A stretch of DNA of 64,000 nucleotides from Pseudomonas putida (lineage in GTDB: Bacteria > Pseudomonadota > Gammaproteobacteria > Pseudomonadales > Pseudomonadaceae): NCBI RefSeq assembly GCF_028682395.1, contig NZ_JANHLC010000001.1:372001-436000 (forward strand). The letters are read 5' to 3'. This document shows, in pieces, positions 27,163 through 36,023 of this stretch (position 1 is the first letter of the stretch; each line of letters begins with the position of its first letter). A program made the translations under genes and the position numbers. Under the pieces are notes generated by a model, which was given only the letters and a program-made list of their open reading frames with translations, had not been told where the DNA came from and made no database searches.

Positions 27163-28004
27163 AGTCGCTCACGCGTGGCAAAGGCCTGGCGCTGCTCTGC
27201 CTGGCGCCCTTTGCACTGTTTTTTATCCTGTTCCAGATCGCCCCGCTGGCCTGGGTACTGGTCAACAGCCTGCAATCGGAAGAAAGCGGCTGGGGCCTGG
27301 CCAACTTCAACCGGATCTTTGCGTCCAAGTTCTACCTGCAAGCCATCCAGTACAGCCTGGAGATCAGCTTCTGGTCCAGCCTGTTTGGCATCGTGATCGC
27401 GGTACTCGGCAGTTACTCGCTGAACAAGGTCGATTCGCGCCTGCGCAATTTCGTCAACGCGTTCGCCAACATGACCAGCAACTTCTCCGGCGTTCCGCTG
27501 GCCTTCGCCTTTATCATCCTGCTCGGCTTCAACGGCACCATTACGCTGATGCTCAAGCAGGCCGGGATTATCGAGGATTTCAACCTCTATTCGAAAACCG
27601 GCCTGATCATTCTCTACACCTATTTCCAGATTCCCCTTGGCGTCCTGCTGCTCTATCCGGCCTTCGACACCCTGCGCGAAGACTGGCGTGAGTCCGCCGC
27701 GCTGCTCGGTGCCAATGCATGGCAATTCTGGCGGCATATCGGCATACCGGTGCTGACCCCGGCCCTGCTCGGCACCTTCGTGATCCTGCTGGCCAATGCG
27801 CTGGGCGCCTATGCCACGGTGTATGCACTGACCACCGGCAACTTCAACGTGCTGCCCATCCGTATCGCCGCCATGGTCTCGGGCGATATCAGCCTCGACC
27901 CGAACATGGCCAGCGCCCTGGCGGTGATCCTGGTGGGCCTGATGACCCTGGTGACGCTGGTTCATCAATGGCTGCTTAAGAGGAGCTACCATGTCTCGCG
28001 CTGA
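27159..28004 (+). CDS. ABC transporter permease 1
   Basis: 281 residues from the GTG at 27159, which overlaps the preceding stop as GTGA and has AGGAG about 8 bases upstream. Six hydrophobic segments and the EAA-loop (about residues 186-205, LREDWRESAALLGANAWQFW) identify a BPD-type inner-membrane permease. A longer frame starting at 27093 would run into the phosphodiesterase gene and begins with no membrane signal, so it was rejected. Confidence 0.9.
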   Translation: MKSLTRGKGLALLCLAPFALFFILFQIAPLAWVLVNSLQSEESGWGLANFNRIFASKFYLQAIQYSLEISFWSSLFGIVIAVLGSYSLNKVDSRLRNFVNAFANMTSNFSGVPLAFAFIILLGFNGTITLMLKQAGIIEDFNLYSKTGLIILYTYFQIPLGVLLLYPAFDTLREDWRESAALLGANAWQFWRHIGIPVLTPALLGTFVILLANALGAYATVYALTTGNFNVLPIRIAAMVSGDISLDPNMASALAVILVGLMTLVTLVHQWLLKRSYHVSR

Positions 28005-28788
28005 TGCGACGCCCCACCTGTATCACCGGGTGATGGTCTGGCTGCTGTTTCTGATCCTGCTGCTGCCGCTGATCGGCACCCTGGTGTATTCGATCTCCAG
28101 CAGTTGGTCGGCGACCATTCTACCCAGCGGCTTCACCTTCAAGTGGTACCTGCAATTGTGGAGCGATCCACGCTTTCTCAATGCGTTCATCCAGTCGCTG
28201 GTGGTCTGTGTCGGTGCGCTGGCATTGTCAGTGGTGCTGATCCTGCCCTTGCTGTTCGTGGTGCACTACCACTTCCCCAAACTCGATGCGCTGATGAATA
28301 TCCTGATCCTGCTGCCCTTTGCCGTGCCGCCGGTGGTGTCCTCGGTGGGCCTGCTGCAACTTTACGGCTCGGGGCCGCTGGCGATGGTCGGCACCCCCTG
28401 GATCCTGATCGGCTGCTACTTCACCGTCGCCCTGCCCTTCATGTACCGGGCGATTACCAACAATTTGCAGGCCATCAACCTGCGCGACCTGATGGACGCC
28501 GCCCAACTGCTCGGGGCCAGCACCTGGCAAGCGGCGTTCCTGGTGGTCCTGCCCAATCTGCGCAAAGGGCTGATGGTTGCGCTGCTGCTGTCGTTCTCCT
28601 TTCTGTTCGGCGAGTTCGTGTTCGCCAATATCCTGGTCGGCACCCGCTATGAAACCCTGCAGGTGTACCTGAACAACATGCGCAACAGCAGCGGCCACTT
28701 CACCAGTGCCGTGGTGATTTCCTACTTCCTCTTTGTACTGGTGCTCACCTGGGTGGCCACTCACTTGAACAAGGACAAAAGCCAATGA
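27991..28788 (+). CDS. ABC transporter permease 2
   Basis: 265 residues with six transmembrane helices and the EAA loop LRDLMDAAQLLGASTWQAAF. It overlaps the first permease by 14 bases and has AGAGGAGC before its ATG. Together the two permeases form the heteromeric channel of the importer. The gene's stop overlaps the ATPase start by 4 bases. Confidence 0.9.
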   Translation: MSRADATPHLYHRVMVWLLFLILLLPLIGTLVYSISSSWSATILPSGFTFKWYLQLWSDPRFLNAFIQSLVVCVGALALSVVLILPLLFVVHYHFPKLDALMNILILLPFAVPPVVSSVGLLQLYGSGPLAMVGTPWILIGCYFTVALPFMYRAITNNLQAINLRDLMDAAQLLGASTWQAAFLVVLPNLRKGLMVALLLSFSFLFGEFVFANILVGTRYETLQVYLNNMRNSSGHFTSAVVISYFLFVLVLTWVATHLNKDKSQ

Positions 28789-29774
28789 GCTTCGTCAACG
28801 TCCAGAACCTGAAAAAGGCCTATGCCGGTACGCCGGTGTTCAGCGACATCGAGTTTGTGATCGCCAAGGGCGAATTCGTCACCCTGCTCGGCCCCTCCGG
28901 CTGCGGCAAGTCCACCCTGCTGCGCTGCATCGCCGGCCTGACCCCCGTGGACGGCGGCCAGATTCTGCTCGACGGCCAGGACCTGGTGCCGCTCAGCCCG
29001 CAGAAGCGGCGCATTGGCATGGTGTTCCAGAGCTATGCGTTGTTTCCGAACATGACGGTCGAGCAGAACGTCGCCTTTGGCCTGCGCATGCAAAAGGTCA
29101 ATGCCGACGACAGCCAGCGCCGCGTCGCAGAGGTGCTGCAACTGGTGGAGCTCAAGGACTTTGCCAGCCGTTACCCGCACCAGCTCTCCGGCGGCCAGTG
29201 CCAACGTGTGGCCCTGGCCCGCTCCCTGGTGACCCGTCCACGCCTGCTACTGCTCGACGAACCCCTGTCGGCCCTCGATGCGCGAATCCGCAAGCACCTG
29301 CGCGAACAGATCCGCCAGATCCAGCGCGAGCTGGAACTGACCACCATTTTCGTGACCCATGACCAGGAAGAAGCCCTGACCATGAGCGACCGTATCTTTC
29401 TGATGAACCGGGGCAAGATTGTCCAGAGCGGCGACGCCGAGTCGCTCTATACCGCGCCGGTTGATGCCTTTGCCGCCGGTTTTATCGGCAACTACAACCT
29501 GCTCGATGCCGACAGCGCCAGCCGCCTGCTGCAGCGGCCGATCAGCAGCCGCCTGGCCATTCGCCCGGAAGCCATCGAACTGAGCCTGCAGGGCGAACTC
29601 GAAGCCCAGGTACGCAGCCACAGCCTGTTGGGCAACGTTATCCGCTACCGGGTCGAGGCGCGGGGCGTGGAGCTGATTGTCGATGTCTTGAACCGTTCGG
29701 CTGCCGACCTGTACGCCAATGGTCAGCGCCTGTCCCTGTCCATCGATCCCGGCGCCCTTTGTGAGGTAGCCTGA
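28785..29774 (+). CDS. ABC transporter ATPase
   Basis: 329 residues, the size of MalK/PotA-type ATPases with a C-terminal TOBE domain (about 235-329). Walker A GPSGCGKST (36-44), Q-loop VFQSYALFPNM, signature LSGGQCQRVALARS, Walker B LLLLDEPLSALD and H-loop VTHDQEEAL are all intact. The signature has Cys where Gln is usual (LSGGQQQR), a minor variation. It energises the upstream permeases. Overlaps the preceding gene by 4 bases; a TGATG then links it to an 11-codon frame leading to the HAD gene. Confidence 0.93.
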   Translation: MSFVNVQNLKKAYAGTPVFSDIEFVIAKGEFVTLLGPSGCGKSTLLRCIAGLTPVDGGQILLDGQDLVPLSPQKRRIGMVFQSYALFPNMTVEQNVAFGLRMQKVNADDSQRRVAEVLQLVELKDFASRYPHQLSGGQCQRVALARSLVTRPRLLLLDEPLSALDARIRKHLREQIRQIQRELELTTIFVTHDQEEALTMSDRIFLMNRGKIVQSGDAESLYTAPVDAFAAGFIGNYNLLDADSASRLLQRPISSRLAIRPEAIELSLQGELEAQVRSHSLLGNVIRYRVEARGVELIVDVLNRSAADLYANGQRLSLSIDPGALCEVA

Positions 29775-29808
29775 TGCCCTTGCCGAACCTGAAGAGAGAA
29801 CTGCACTG

Positions 29809-30462
29809 ATGCCCCTGGCTATTTTTGACCTGGACGACACCCTGATCCACGGCGACTGCGCCACGCTGTGGAGCGAGCAGATGGGACGGCTGGGCTGGGT
29901 CGACCCCGAACCCTTCATGCGTCGCAACCACGAGCTGATGGCGGCCTACTCCAGGGGCGAGCTGGCGATGGAAGACTTCATGGCATTCAGCCTGGAACCG
30001 ATCGCCGGGCGTACCCCCGAAGAGATCGCTCATCTGGTCGAACCCTGGGTCGAAGACATTATCGAGCCGCTGATCTACAGCGATGCCTGCAAGGCCATCG
30101 CGGCCCATCGCGCGGCAGGCGACCGGATCCTGGTGATCTCTGCCTCAGGCACCCACCTGGTCACGCCGATTGCGGCACGCGTGGGCATCGATGAAGTGCT
30201 GGGGATCAACCTGGAGGTGCGCAACGGCGTCTATACCGGCAACACGGTCGGCACCCTGACCTATCGCGAAGGCAAGATCAGCCGCCTGCTGGAATGGCTG
30301 GATCGCGAAGAGGAAAACCTGGAAGGCGCAAGCTTCTACTCCGACTCGCGCAACGACCTGCCACTGCTGCACAAGGTCAACCACCCCCATGCGGTCAACC
30401 CGGACCCGGTCCTGCGCGCCGAGGCCGAGCGTGCCGGCTGGCCGATCCATACCTGGAAATAA
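29809..30462 (+). CDS. HAD-IB family phosphatase
   Basis: 217 residues. HAD motif I is DLDDTLIHGDC (nucleophile at the first Asp, residue 7), motif II is ISASGTHLV, the lysine is in REGKISRLLEW, and motif III is YSDSRNDLPLL. The layout is that of the SerB/HAD-IB group, cytoplasmic phosphomonoesterases. As last gene of the transporter operon it may remove phosphate from the product of the phosphodiesterase at 26356, giving a two-step release of phosphate from an imported diester. That pathway is inference. The ATG overlaps the TGA of a short 11-codon frame. Confidence 0.85.
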   Translation: MPLAIFDLDDTLIHGDCATLWSEQMGRLGWVDPEPFMRRNHELMAAYSRGELAMEDFMAFSLEPIAGRTPEEIAHLVEPWVEDIIEPLIYSDACKAIAAHRAAGDRILVISASGTHLVTPIAARVGIDEVLGINLEVRNGVYTGNTVGTLTYREGKISRLLEWLDREEENLEGASFYSDSRNDLPLLHKVNHPHAVNPDPVLRAEAERAGWPIHTWK

Positions 30463-30486
30463 ACCCTCGCGCCGGCAGACGACCCG

Positions 30487-30516
30487 TCGTCAATCGGCGC
30501 GAGCGTACTCGCGAGA
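30487..30516. repeat. REP-like palindrome (weak)
   Basis: GGCGCGAGCGTACTCGCGAG near 30496-30515 resembles the REP core seen elsewhere in the window. It lies between two convergent genes. Confidence 0.4.
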
Positions 30517-30535
30517 CATTACGGTCAACGCGCAA

Positions 30536-31498
30536 TCACACCAGGGTGGCATCGATCACCAGCACCAGCTTGCCCGAGACCTGATTCCCCGCCAGCTCGG
30601 CGAAGGCCGCCTCGGCATCCTTGATCGCAAAGGTCTTGGCCAGTTGCGGGCTCAGGCGCTGCTCGGCGAACAGTGGCCAGACCTGTTGACCCAGGTCGCT
30701 GAGCAGGTCGGCCTTGAACTGATCGTCACGGTTGCGCAGGGTCGAACCCACCACCTGCACACGCTTGGCCAGCATCTGCGCCAGATCGATCTGCGCTTCG
30801 CGCCCGCCCATCAAGCCAATCAGCACCCAGCGGCCATCGCGCGCCAGCAGCTTGAGGTTCAGCGCTGCGTAATTGCCACCCACCGGATCGAGAATCACAT
30901 CAAACGGGCCGAAGTCGCGCAGCGCCTCCAGGTCATCGCCGCGCACCACGCCGCCCTGGGCACCCAGCGCCTCGCAGTACGCCAGCCGATCAGCCGAACC
31001 GACGCTGACCCAGCAAGGGCTACCAAACGCCTTGCACAACTGAATCCCCGCCGAGCCCACGCCACTGGCGCCGGCGTGCAACAGCACCTTCTCGCCCGGC
31101 CGCAATCCCGCCAGTTGGAACAGGTTCAACCACGCCGTACTGTATACCTCGGGCAGCGCCGCGGCCTCGACCAGCGACAGGCCTTCCGGCACCGGCAAGA
31201 CATGCCGGCCGTCGACCACCACCTCCTCGGCCATACCGCCGCCGGCCAACAGGGCGCACACCCGGTCGCCGACTTGCCAACTGGCGCCCGCCCCCACTTC
31301 AGTGATGACCCCGGCGCATTCCAGGCCCAGCACCTGGCTGGCCCCGGGTGGGGGCGGATAGAGCCCGGCGCGCTGCAACAGATCGGCGCGATTCAGGCCC
31401 GCGGCCGCCACCTTGATCCGAACCTGGCCGACATCACACGCCGGGCTCGCCTCTTCCAGCCAGGCCACTTGACCGTCAACGCCTTGCAATGCTTTCAC
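30536..31498 (-). CDS. NAD(P)H:quinone oxidoreductase (MDR family)
   Basis: 320 residues of the zinc-free medium-chain dehydrogenase/reductase group. N-terminal AGLNRADLLQRAGLYPPPPGA and LGLECAGVITEVG are the quinone-oxidoreductase signatures; LLHAGASGVGSAGIQLCKAF is the dinucleotide-binding loop. It would reduce quinones or other electrophiles with NADPH in the cytosol. The start is a GTG at 31498 with GGAGG 5 bases before it. It diverges from prc. Annotation in P. aeruginosa at this position is the same. Confidence 0.9.
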   Translation of the reverse strand: MKALQGVDGQVAWLEEASPACDVGQVRIKVAAAGLNRADLLQRAGLYPPPPGASQVLGLECAGVITEVGAGASWQVGDRVCALLAGGGMAEEVVVDGRHVLPVPEGLSLVEAAALPEVYSTAWLNLFQLAGLRPGEKVLLHAGASGVGSAGIQLCKAFGSPCWVSVGSADRLAYCEALGAQGGVVRGDDLEALRDFGPFDVILDPVGGNYAALNLKLLARDGRWVLIGLMGGREAQIDLAQMLAKRVQVVGSTLRNRDDQFKADLLSDLGQQVWPLFAEQRLSPQLAKTFAIKDAEAAFAELAGNQVSGKLVLVIDATLV

Positions 31499-31637
31499 AG
31501 TGCCTCCATAGTGAGTCTGGACTGAGCCCGGTGCTGAAGCATTCGGGCTTTTTGCATTATGCGACCGGCCCCAACGGAGCCGGCGAATTCAAAGACGGCC
31601 TAATATGCGTTATCAATTGCCCCCGCGTCGAATCAGC

Positions 31638-33719
31638 ATGAAGCATTTATTTTCCAGCTCCGCACTTGCACTATTCATTGGCCTCGGCGTCCTGCCGATG
31701 TCCGCCAATACATTCGCAGCCAATAGCTGGGACAATCTGCAGCCTGATCGTGATGAGGTGATTGCCAGCCTTAACGTCGTTGAACTGCTCAAGCGTCATC
31801 ACTACAGCAAGCCACCGCTGGACGATGCACGCTCCGTCATCATCTATGACAGCTACCTGAAACTGCTCGACCCGTCGCGCAGCTATTTCCTGGCCAGCGA
31901 CATTGCCGAATTCGACAAGTGGAAAACCCAGTTCGACGACTTCCTCAAGAGCGGCGACCTGAATCCGGGCTTCACGATCTACAAGCGCTATCTGAACCGG
32001 GTCAAATCCCGCCTCGACTTCGCCCTCGCGGAACTCGACAAGGGCGTCGACAAGATGGATTTCACCGTCAAGGAATCCCTGCAGATCGACCGCAAGGATG
32101 CGCCGTGGCTGAGCAGCACCGCCGAACTCGATGACCTGTGGCGCAAACGCGTCAAGGACGAAGTCCTGCGCCTGAAGATCGCTGGCAAGGAGCCCAAGGC
32201 CATCCAGGAATTGCTGACCAAGCGCTACAAGAACCAGCTCAACCGCCTGGACCAGACCCGCGCTGAAGATATTTTCCAGACGTATATCAACACCTTTGCG
32301 ATGTCCTACGATCCGCACACCAACTACCTGTCGCCCGACAGCGCGGAAAACTTCGACATCAACATGAGCCTGTCCCTCGAAGGCATCGGCGCCGTACTGC
32401 AGAGCGACAACGACCAGGTGAAAATCGTTCGCCTGGTGCCGTCGGGCCCTGCCGACAAGACCAAGCAGGTCGCACCAGCCGACAAGATCGTCGGCGTGGC
32501 CCAGGGCGACAAGGAAATGGTCGACGTGATCGGCTGGCGCCTGGATGAAGTGGTCAAGTTGATCCGCGGTCCCAAGGGCTCGGTGGTGCGCCTGGAAGTG
32601 ATCCCGGCGAGCAATCCGCCAAACGACCAGACCAGCAAGATCGTTTCCATCACCCGCGAAGCGGTGAAGCTGGAAGACCAGGCGGCAAACAAGTCGATCC
32701 TCAAGCTCAAGCAGGATGGCAAGGACTACAAGCTCGGCGTCATCGAGATCCCGGCGTTCTACCTGGATTTCAAGGCGTTCCGTGCCGGCGACCCGAACTA
32801 CAAGAGCACCACGCGTGACGTCAAGAAGCTGCTGACCGAACTGCAGAAGGAAAAAGTCGACGGCGTGGTCATCGACCTGCGCAACAACGGTGGCGGCTCG
32901 TTGCAGGAGGCCACCGAACTGACCAGCCTGTTTATCGACCGGGGCCCGACCGTACTGGTGCGCAATGCCGACGGCCGTGTCGACGTGCTCGAAGACGAAA
33001 ACCCGGGGGCCTTCTACAAAGGGCCACTGGTGCTGCTGGTCAACCGCCTCTCGGCCTCGGCCTCGGAGATTTTTGCCGGCGCCATGCAGGACTACCACCG
33101 TGCGTTGATCGTGGGTGGCCAGACTTTCGGCAAGGGCACTGTGCAGAACATCCAGCCGCTCAACCATGGCGAGCTGAAGATGACCATGGCCAAGTTCTAC
33201 CGCGTATCCGGCCAAAGTACCCAGCACCAGGGCGTCCTGCCGGACATCGACTACCCCTCGCTGATCGATACCAAGGAAATTGGCGAGAGCGCCCTGCCCG
33301 AAGCGATGCCGTGGGACACCATTCGCCCAGCCATCAGACCGGCGCTGGACCCGTTCAAGCCGTACATCGCGCAGTTGAAGGCCGAACACGAAGCCCGTTC
33401 GGTCAAGGATGCCGAGTTCGTGTTTATTCGCCAGAAGCTGGCACTGGCGCAAAAATTGATGGCCGAAAAAACCGTCAGTCTTAATGAAGCCGAGCGTCGC
33501 GCCCAGCACGCCGCGATCGAAGCCCAGCAACTGGCACTGGAGAACGCCCGCCGCAAAGCCAAGGGTGAAGAACCGCTCAAGGAGCTTAAAAAGGAAGACG
33601 AAGACGCCTTGCCGGTCGAGCCCGAAAAGACCAAGCCGGAAGACGATGCCTACCTCAGCGAAACCGGGCGTATTCTGCTCGACTACCTGAAGCTCAACAC
33701 GGCCGTGGCTAAACACTGA
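31638..33719 (+). CDS. prc: Prc, periplasmic tail-specific protease
   Basis: 693 residues from ATG 31638, chosen because a clean signal peptide (MKHLFSSSALALFIGLGVL, ending NTFA) starts there; an ATG 33 bases upstream would add 11 basic residues. Order: N-terminal helical domain, PDZ (about 245-330), S41 protease core with the Ser-Lys dyad S474 (in SASASEIF) and K499 (in FGKGTVQ), and a C-terminal DUF3340-type helical region ending in a Lys/Glu-rich stretch. In P. aeruginosa the homologue (AlgO) trims truncated MucA and also affects peptidoglycan enzymes. Periplasmic. Confidence 0.95.
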   Translation: MKHLFSSSALALFIGLGVLPMSANTFAANSWDNLQPDRDEVIASLNVVELLKRHHYSKPPLDDARSVIIYDSYLKLLDPSRSYFLASDIAEFDKWKTQFDDFLKSGDLNPGFTIYKRYLNRVKSRLDFALAELDKGVDKMDFTVKESLQIDRKDAPWLSSTAELDDLWRKRVKDEVLRLKIAGKEPKAIQELLTKRYKNQLNRLDQTRAEDIFQTYINTFAMSYDPHTNYLSPDSAENFDINMSLSLEGIGAVLQSDNDQVKIVRLVPSGPADKTKQVAPADKIVGVAQGDKEMVDVIGWRLDEVVKLIRGPKGSVVRLEVIPASNPPNDQTSKIVSITREAVKLEDQAANKSILKLKQDGKDYKLGVIEIPAFYLDFKAFRAGDPNYKSTTRDVKKLLTELQKEKVDGVVIDLRNNGGGSLQEATELTSLFIDRGPTVLVRNADGRVDVLEDENPGAFYKGPLVLLVNRLSASASEIFAGAMQDYHRALIVGGQTFGKGTVQNIQPLNHGELKMTMAKFYRVSGQSTQHQGVLPDIDYPSLIDTKEIGESALPEAMPWDTIRPAIRPALDPFKPYIAQLKAEHEARSVKDAEFVFIRQKLALAQKLMAEKTVSLNEAERRAQHAAIEAQQLALENARRKAKGEEPLKELKKEDEDALPVEPEKTKPEDDAYLSETGRILLDYLKLNTAVAKH

Positions 33720-33786
33720 CGGTAGTGGCTTTTTAATGCTACGGCCTTCGGGCCGTCATCAAACAGTCATCATACTGTCGTGAAAT

Positions 33787-33821
33787 AAGGACCGAGCGCC
33801 GCAGGCACTCAGTCCTTTTTT
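33787..33821 (+). terminator. Rho-independent terminator after prc
   Basis: AAGGAC at 33788 pairs with GTCCTT at 33811, with further inner pairing (GAG/CTC), and eight T residues follow. It lies 70 bases after the prc stop and just before the next gene. Confidence 0.75.
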
Positions 33822-33837
33822 TTCGACAGAGATCGCC

Positions 33838-35631
33838 ATGACCATGACCGAACAGCTGAACGCCCTGGGCTCAATCCTGGCTCAGGGTGGTCTACACAGT
33901 CTGTTCCAGCCGATCGTTTCGCTGTCGGAGCGACGGATCTTCGGTTACGAGGCCCTGAGCCGCGGCCCCTCCAACAGCCCCCTGCACTCGCCCATCAGCC
34001 TGTTTGCCGTCGCCCGTCAGGCCGGGCGCCTGAGCGAGCTGGAAATGGCTTGTCGGCACAGCGCCTGCAAACGTTTCAGCGAGCAACAGCTGCCGGGCAA
34101 GCTGTTCCTCAACGTCTCCCCCGAATCCCTGCTGGAACCCACCCACCAGCCCGGGCGCACCCTCAAGCTGCTGCAGGACTTGCGCATCCCGCCCAGCCGG
34201 GTCGTGATCGAGCTGACCGAGCAGACGCCAACCGATGATTTCCAACTGTTGCAGAACGCCCTGCACCACTATCGCGACATGGGCTTTTCGATTGCCCTGG
34301 ATGACCTGGGCGCGGGCTATTCGAGCCTACGGCTGTGGTCGGAACTGCGCCCGGACTACGTCAAGATCGACCGCCACTTTATCGACGGCATTCATCAGGA
34401 CGGGGTCAAGCGCGAGTTCGTCGGCTCGATCATGCAGATCGCCAAGGCCTCCCGGGCGCTGGTGATCGCCGAGGGCATAGAGCTGGCGGAAGAACTCGCC
34501 GTGCTGACCGAAATGGGCGTCGACCTGGTCCAGGGCTACCTGCTCTGTCGCCCCCAGGACCAGCCACCGCGCGATGCCCGGACCCTGCTGCCCAAGCTCG
34601 AAAGCCAGGCAGTGTCATTGAGCGAAGAAGGCAGCGACCTCAGCGCCCTGCTCAACGAGCAACCGGCCGTGGCGCAGAACACCCCGACCGCCACCGTGCT
34701 GGAGGCCTTTCGCCTGCAGGCCAATCTCAACTCCCTGGCGGTGCTGGACGAACAGGGCCAGCCCTGCGGCATCGTGCATCGGCATTCGCTTTCGGATGTC
34801 TTGCTCAAACCCTTCGCCACCGACCTGTTCGCCCGCAAGCCCATCAGCCGCCTGATGAGCGACGACTTCCTGGCCGTGGAACTGAGCCAGTCACTGCAAC
34901 AGGTCAGCCGCCTGATCACCAGCCGCGCCCGGCAGCGTATCGAAGAAGATTTCATCATCACCCAGCAGGGCAGCTACTTGGGCCTGGGACGGGTGATCGA
35001 CGTACTGAAGCTGATTACCGAACTGAAGATCCAGCAGGCCCGGTATGCCAACCCCCTGACCCTGCTGCCGGGCAATGTGCCGATCCAGCAGTGCCTGACG
35101 CGCCTGCTGCAACAGGCACGCGAGTCGGTCATCTGTTATGTCGATATCGACAGCTTCAAGCCCTTCAACGATATCTACGGCTACGGGCGCGGCGATGAAG
35201 TCCTGTTGTGCCTGGCCCAGAGCCTGAATGATCGGGTGGATCCGAGTCGCGACTTTGTCGGCCATATCGGCGGTGACGATTTTATGCTGGTCCTCGGCTC
35301 AGAAGACTGGCGCAAACGCCTGAGCCTGCTGCTCGATGACTTCCACCAGCAATGCCGACGCTTCTATCGCAGCGAGCATCTTGACGCCGGCTGCTTCACC
35401 GCGACCAATCGCCAGGGCCAGCGCCAGGAGTTCCCCCTGCTGTCCTTGTCGATTGGCGTGGTGCATCTGCATCCGCAAAGCTGTGCCCTGCTCGATGCCA
35501 GCCAGTTGGCCGAGCTAGCCTCCGAAGCCAAGCACCATGCCAAGGATGTGATCGGCGCCAGCGTGCATGTGATCGATACACGCCAGGTCGAGACACTCAT
35601 CGCACTCGATCAATCGATCGTGGGGCTCTGA
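33838..35631 (+). CDS. EAL-CBS-GGDEF cyclic-di-GMP protein
   Basis: 597 residues. EAL domain about 15-245 with all catalytic positions I could check: E38 (YEALSRG), N92 (FLNVSPES), E125 (VIELTEQ), D155-D156 (LDDLGAGYS), K176 (VKIDR), E212 (AEGIE), Q232 (QGYLLCRP). A CBS pair spans about 278-395. The GGDEF domain (about 405-575) has GGDDF at 478-482, so the fourth signature residue is Asp instead of Glu and cyclase activity is doubtful; it may bind GTP as a regulator. Likely a c-di-GMP phosphodiesterase in the cytosol. P. aeruginosa has the same protein downstream of prc. Confidence 0.93.
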   Translation: MTMTEQLNALGSILAQGGLHSLFQPIVSLSERRIFGYEALSRGPSNSPLHSPISLFAVARQAGRLSELEMACRHSACKRFSEQQLPGKLFLNVSPESLLEPTHQPGRTLKLLQDLRIPPSRVVIELTEQTPTDDFQLLQNALHHYRDMGFSIALDDLGAGYSSLRLWSELRPDYVKIDRHFIDGIHQDGVKREFVGSIMQIAKASRALVIAEGIELAEELAVLTEMGVDLVQGYLLCRPQDQPPRDARTLLPKLESQAVSLSEEGSDLSALLNEQPAVAQNTPTATVLEAFRLQANLNSLAVLDEQGQPCGIVHRHSLSDVLLKPFATDLFARKPISRLMSDDFLAVELSQSLQQVSRLITSRARQRIEEDFIITQQGSYLGLGRVIDVLKLITELKIQQARYANPLTLLPGNVPIQQCLTRLLQQARESVICYVDIDSFKPFNDIYGYGRGDEVLLCLAQSLNDRVDPSRDFVGHIGGDDFMLVLGSEDWRKRLSLLLDDFHQQCRRFYRSEHLDAGCFTATNRQGQRQEFPLLSLSIGVVHLHPQSCALLDASQLAELASEAKHHAKDVIGASVHVIDTRQVETLIALDQSIVGL

Positions 35632-36023
35632 GGGGCCTTGAGCTGCTCCAGCTTGAGCGGCGCCAACGGATGCCCGGCTTGGACGGCCAGCGTCCACCAG
35701 CGCGCCGCCTCGACAGGATCAGGCGCGTTGCGGGTATCCCCGGCCAGGCTGATCACGCCCATCTGATAAGCCGCCTTGCCATCACCGGCTGTAGCCGCCA
35801 GGCGCATCAGGCGGATGCCTTCCTCACGCGCTCCGAGCCCCTGGCCACGAAACGTCAGGATATGACCGTAGAAGCTTTGTGCAGACACATCTCCCAGATT
35901 GGCCATGCGCGCAAACTGGCCCTCCATCCAGCGCCAGACCCTGGGTTGGCGCATCAGTCGTGGCCAGTGGAACAATCGGCGAGCCAGCCAGTAGCTCAAT
36001 CGAGCACGCAGACGCCAGAGCAT
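35610..36023 (-). CDS. Sel1-repeat protein
   Basis: 137 residues with about two Sel1/TPR-like helical repeats: GDVSAQSFYGHILTFRGQGLGAREEGIRLMRLAATAGDGKAAYQMGVISL and the DPVEAARWWTLAVQAGHPLA unit (quoted as landmarks, about 45-125). The basic, Trp-rich N-terminus (LWRLRARLSYWLARRLFHWP) could associate with membrane or nucleic acid. The stop of the upstream gene and this ATG are adjacent (TGAATG), with GGAGGCC before it, so it is the third gene of a coupled operon behind an XRE regulator. It overlaps the tail of the EAL gene by 22 bases on the opposite strand. Confidence 0.8.
   Translation of the reverse strand: MLWRLRARLSYWLARRLFHWPRLMRQPRVWRWMEGQFARMANLGDVSAQSFYGHILTFRGQGLGAREEGIRLMRLAATAGDGKAAYQMGVISLAGDTRNAPDPVEAARWWTLAVQAGHPLAPLKLEQLKAPQSPTID

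Noticed and set aside
30536..31498. Zinc-dependent alcohol dehydrogenase
   Set aside because: The zinc-ligand cysteines of that family are absent; the signatures are those of quinone oxidoreductase.
31671..33716. A 681-codon open frame on the minus strand opposite prc
   Set aside because: Its codons simply mirror the GC-rich third positions of prc; the protein has low-complexity composition and no start signal, while the plus frame encodes a well-known protease.
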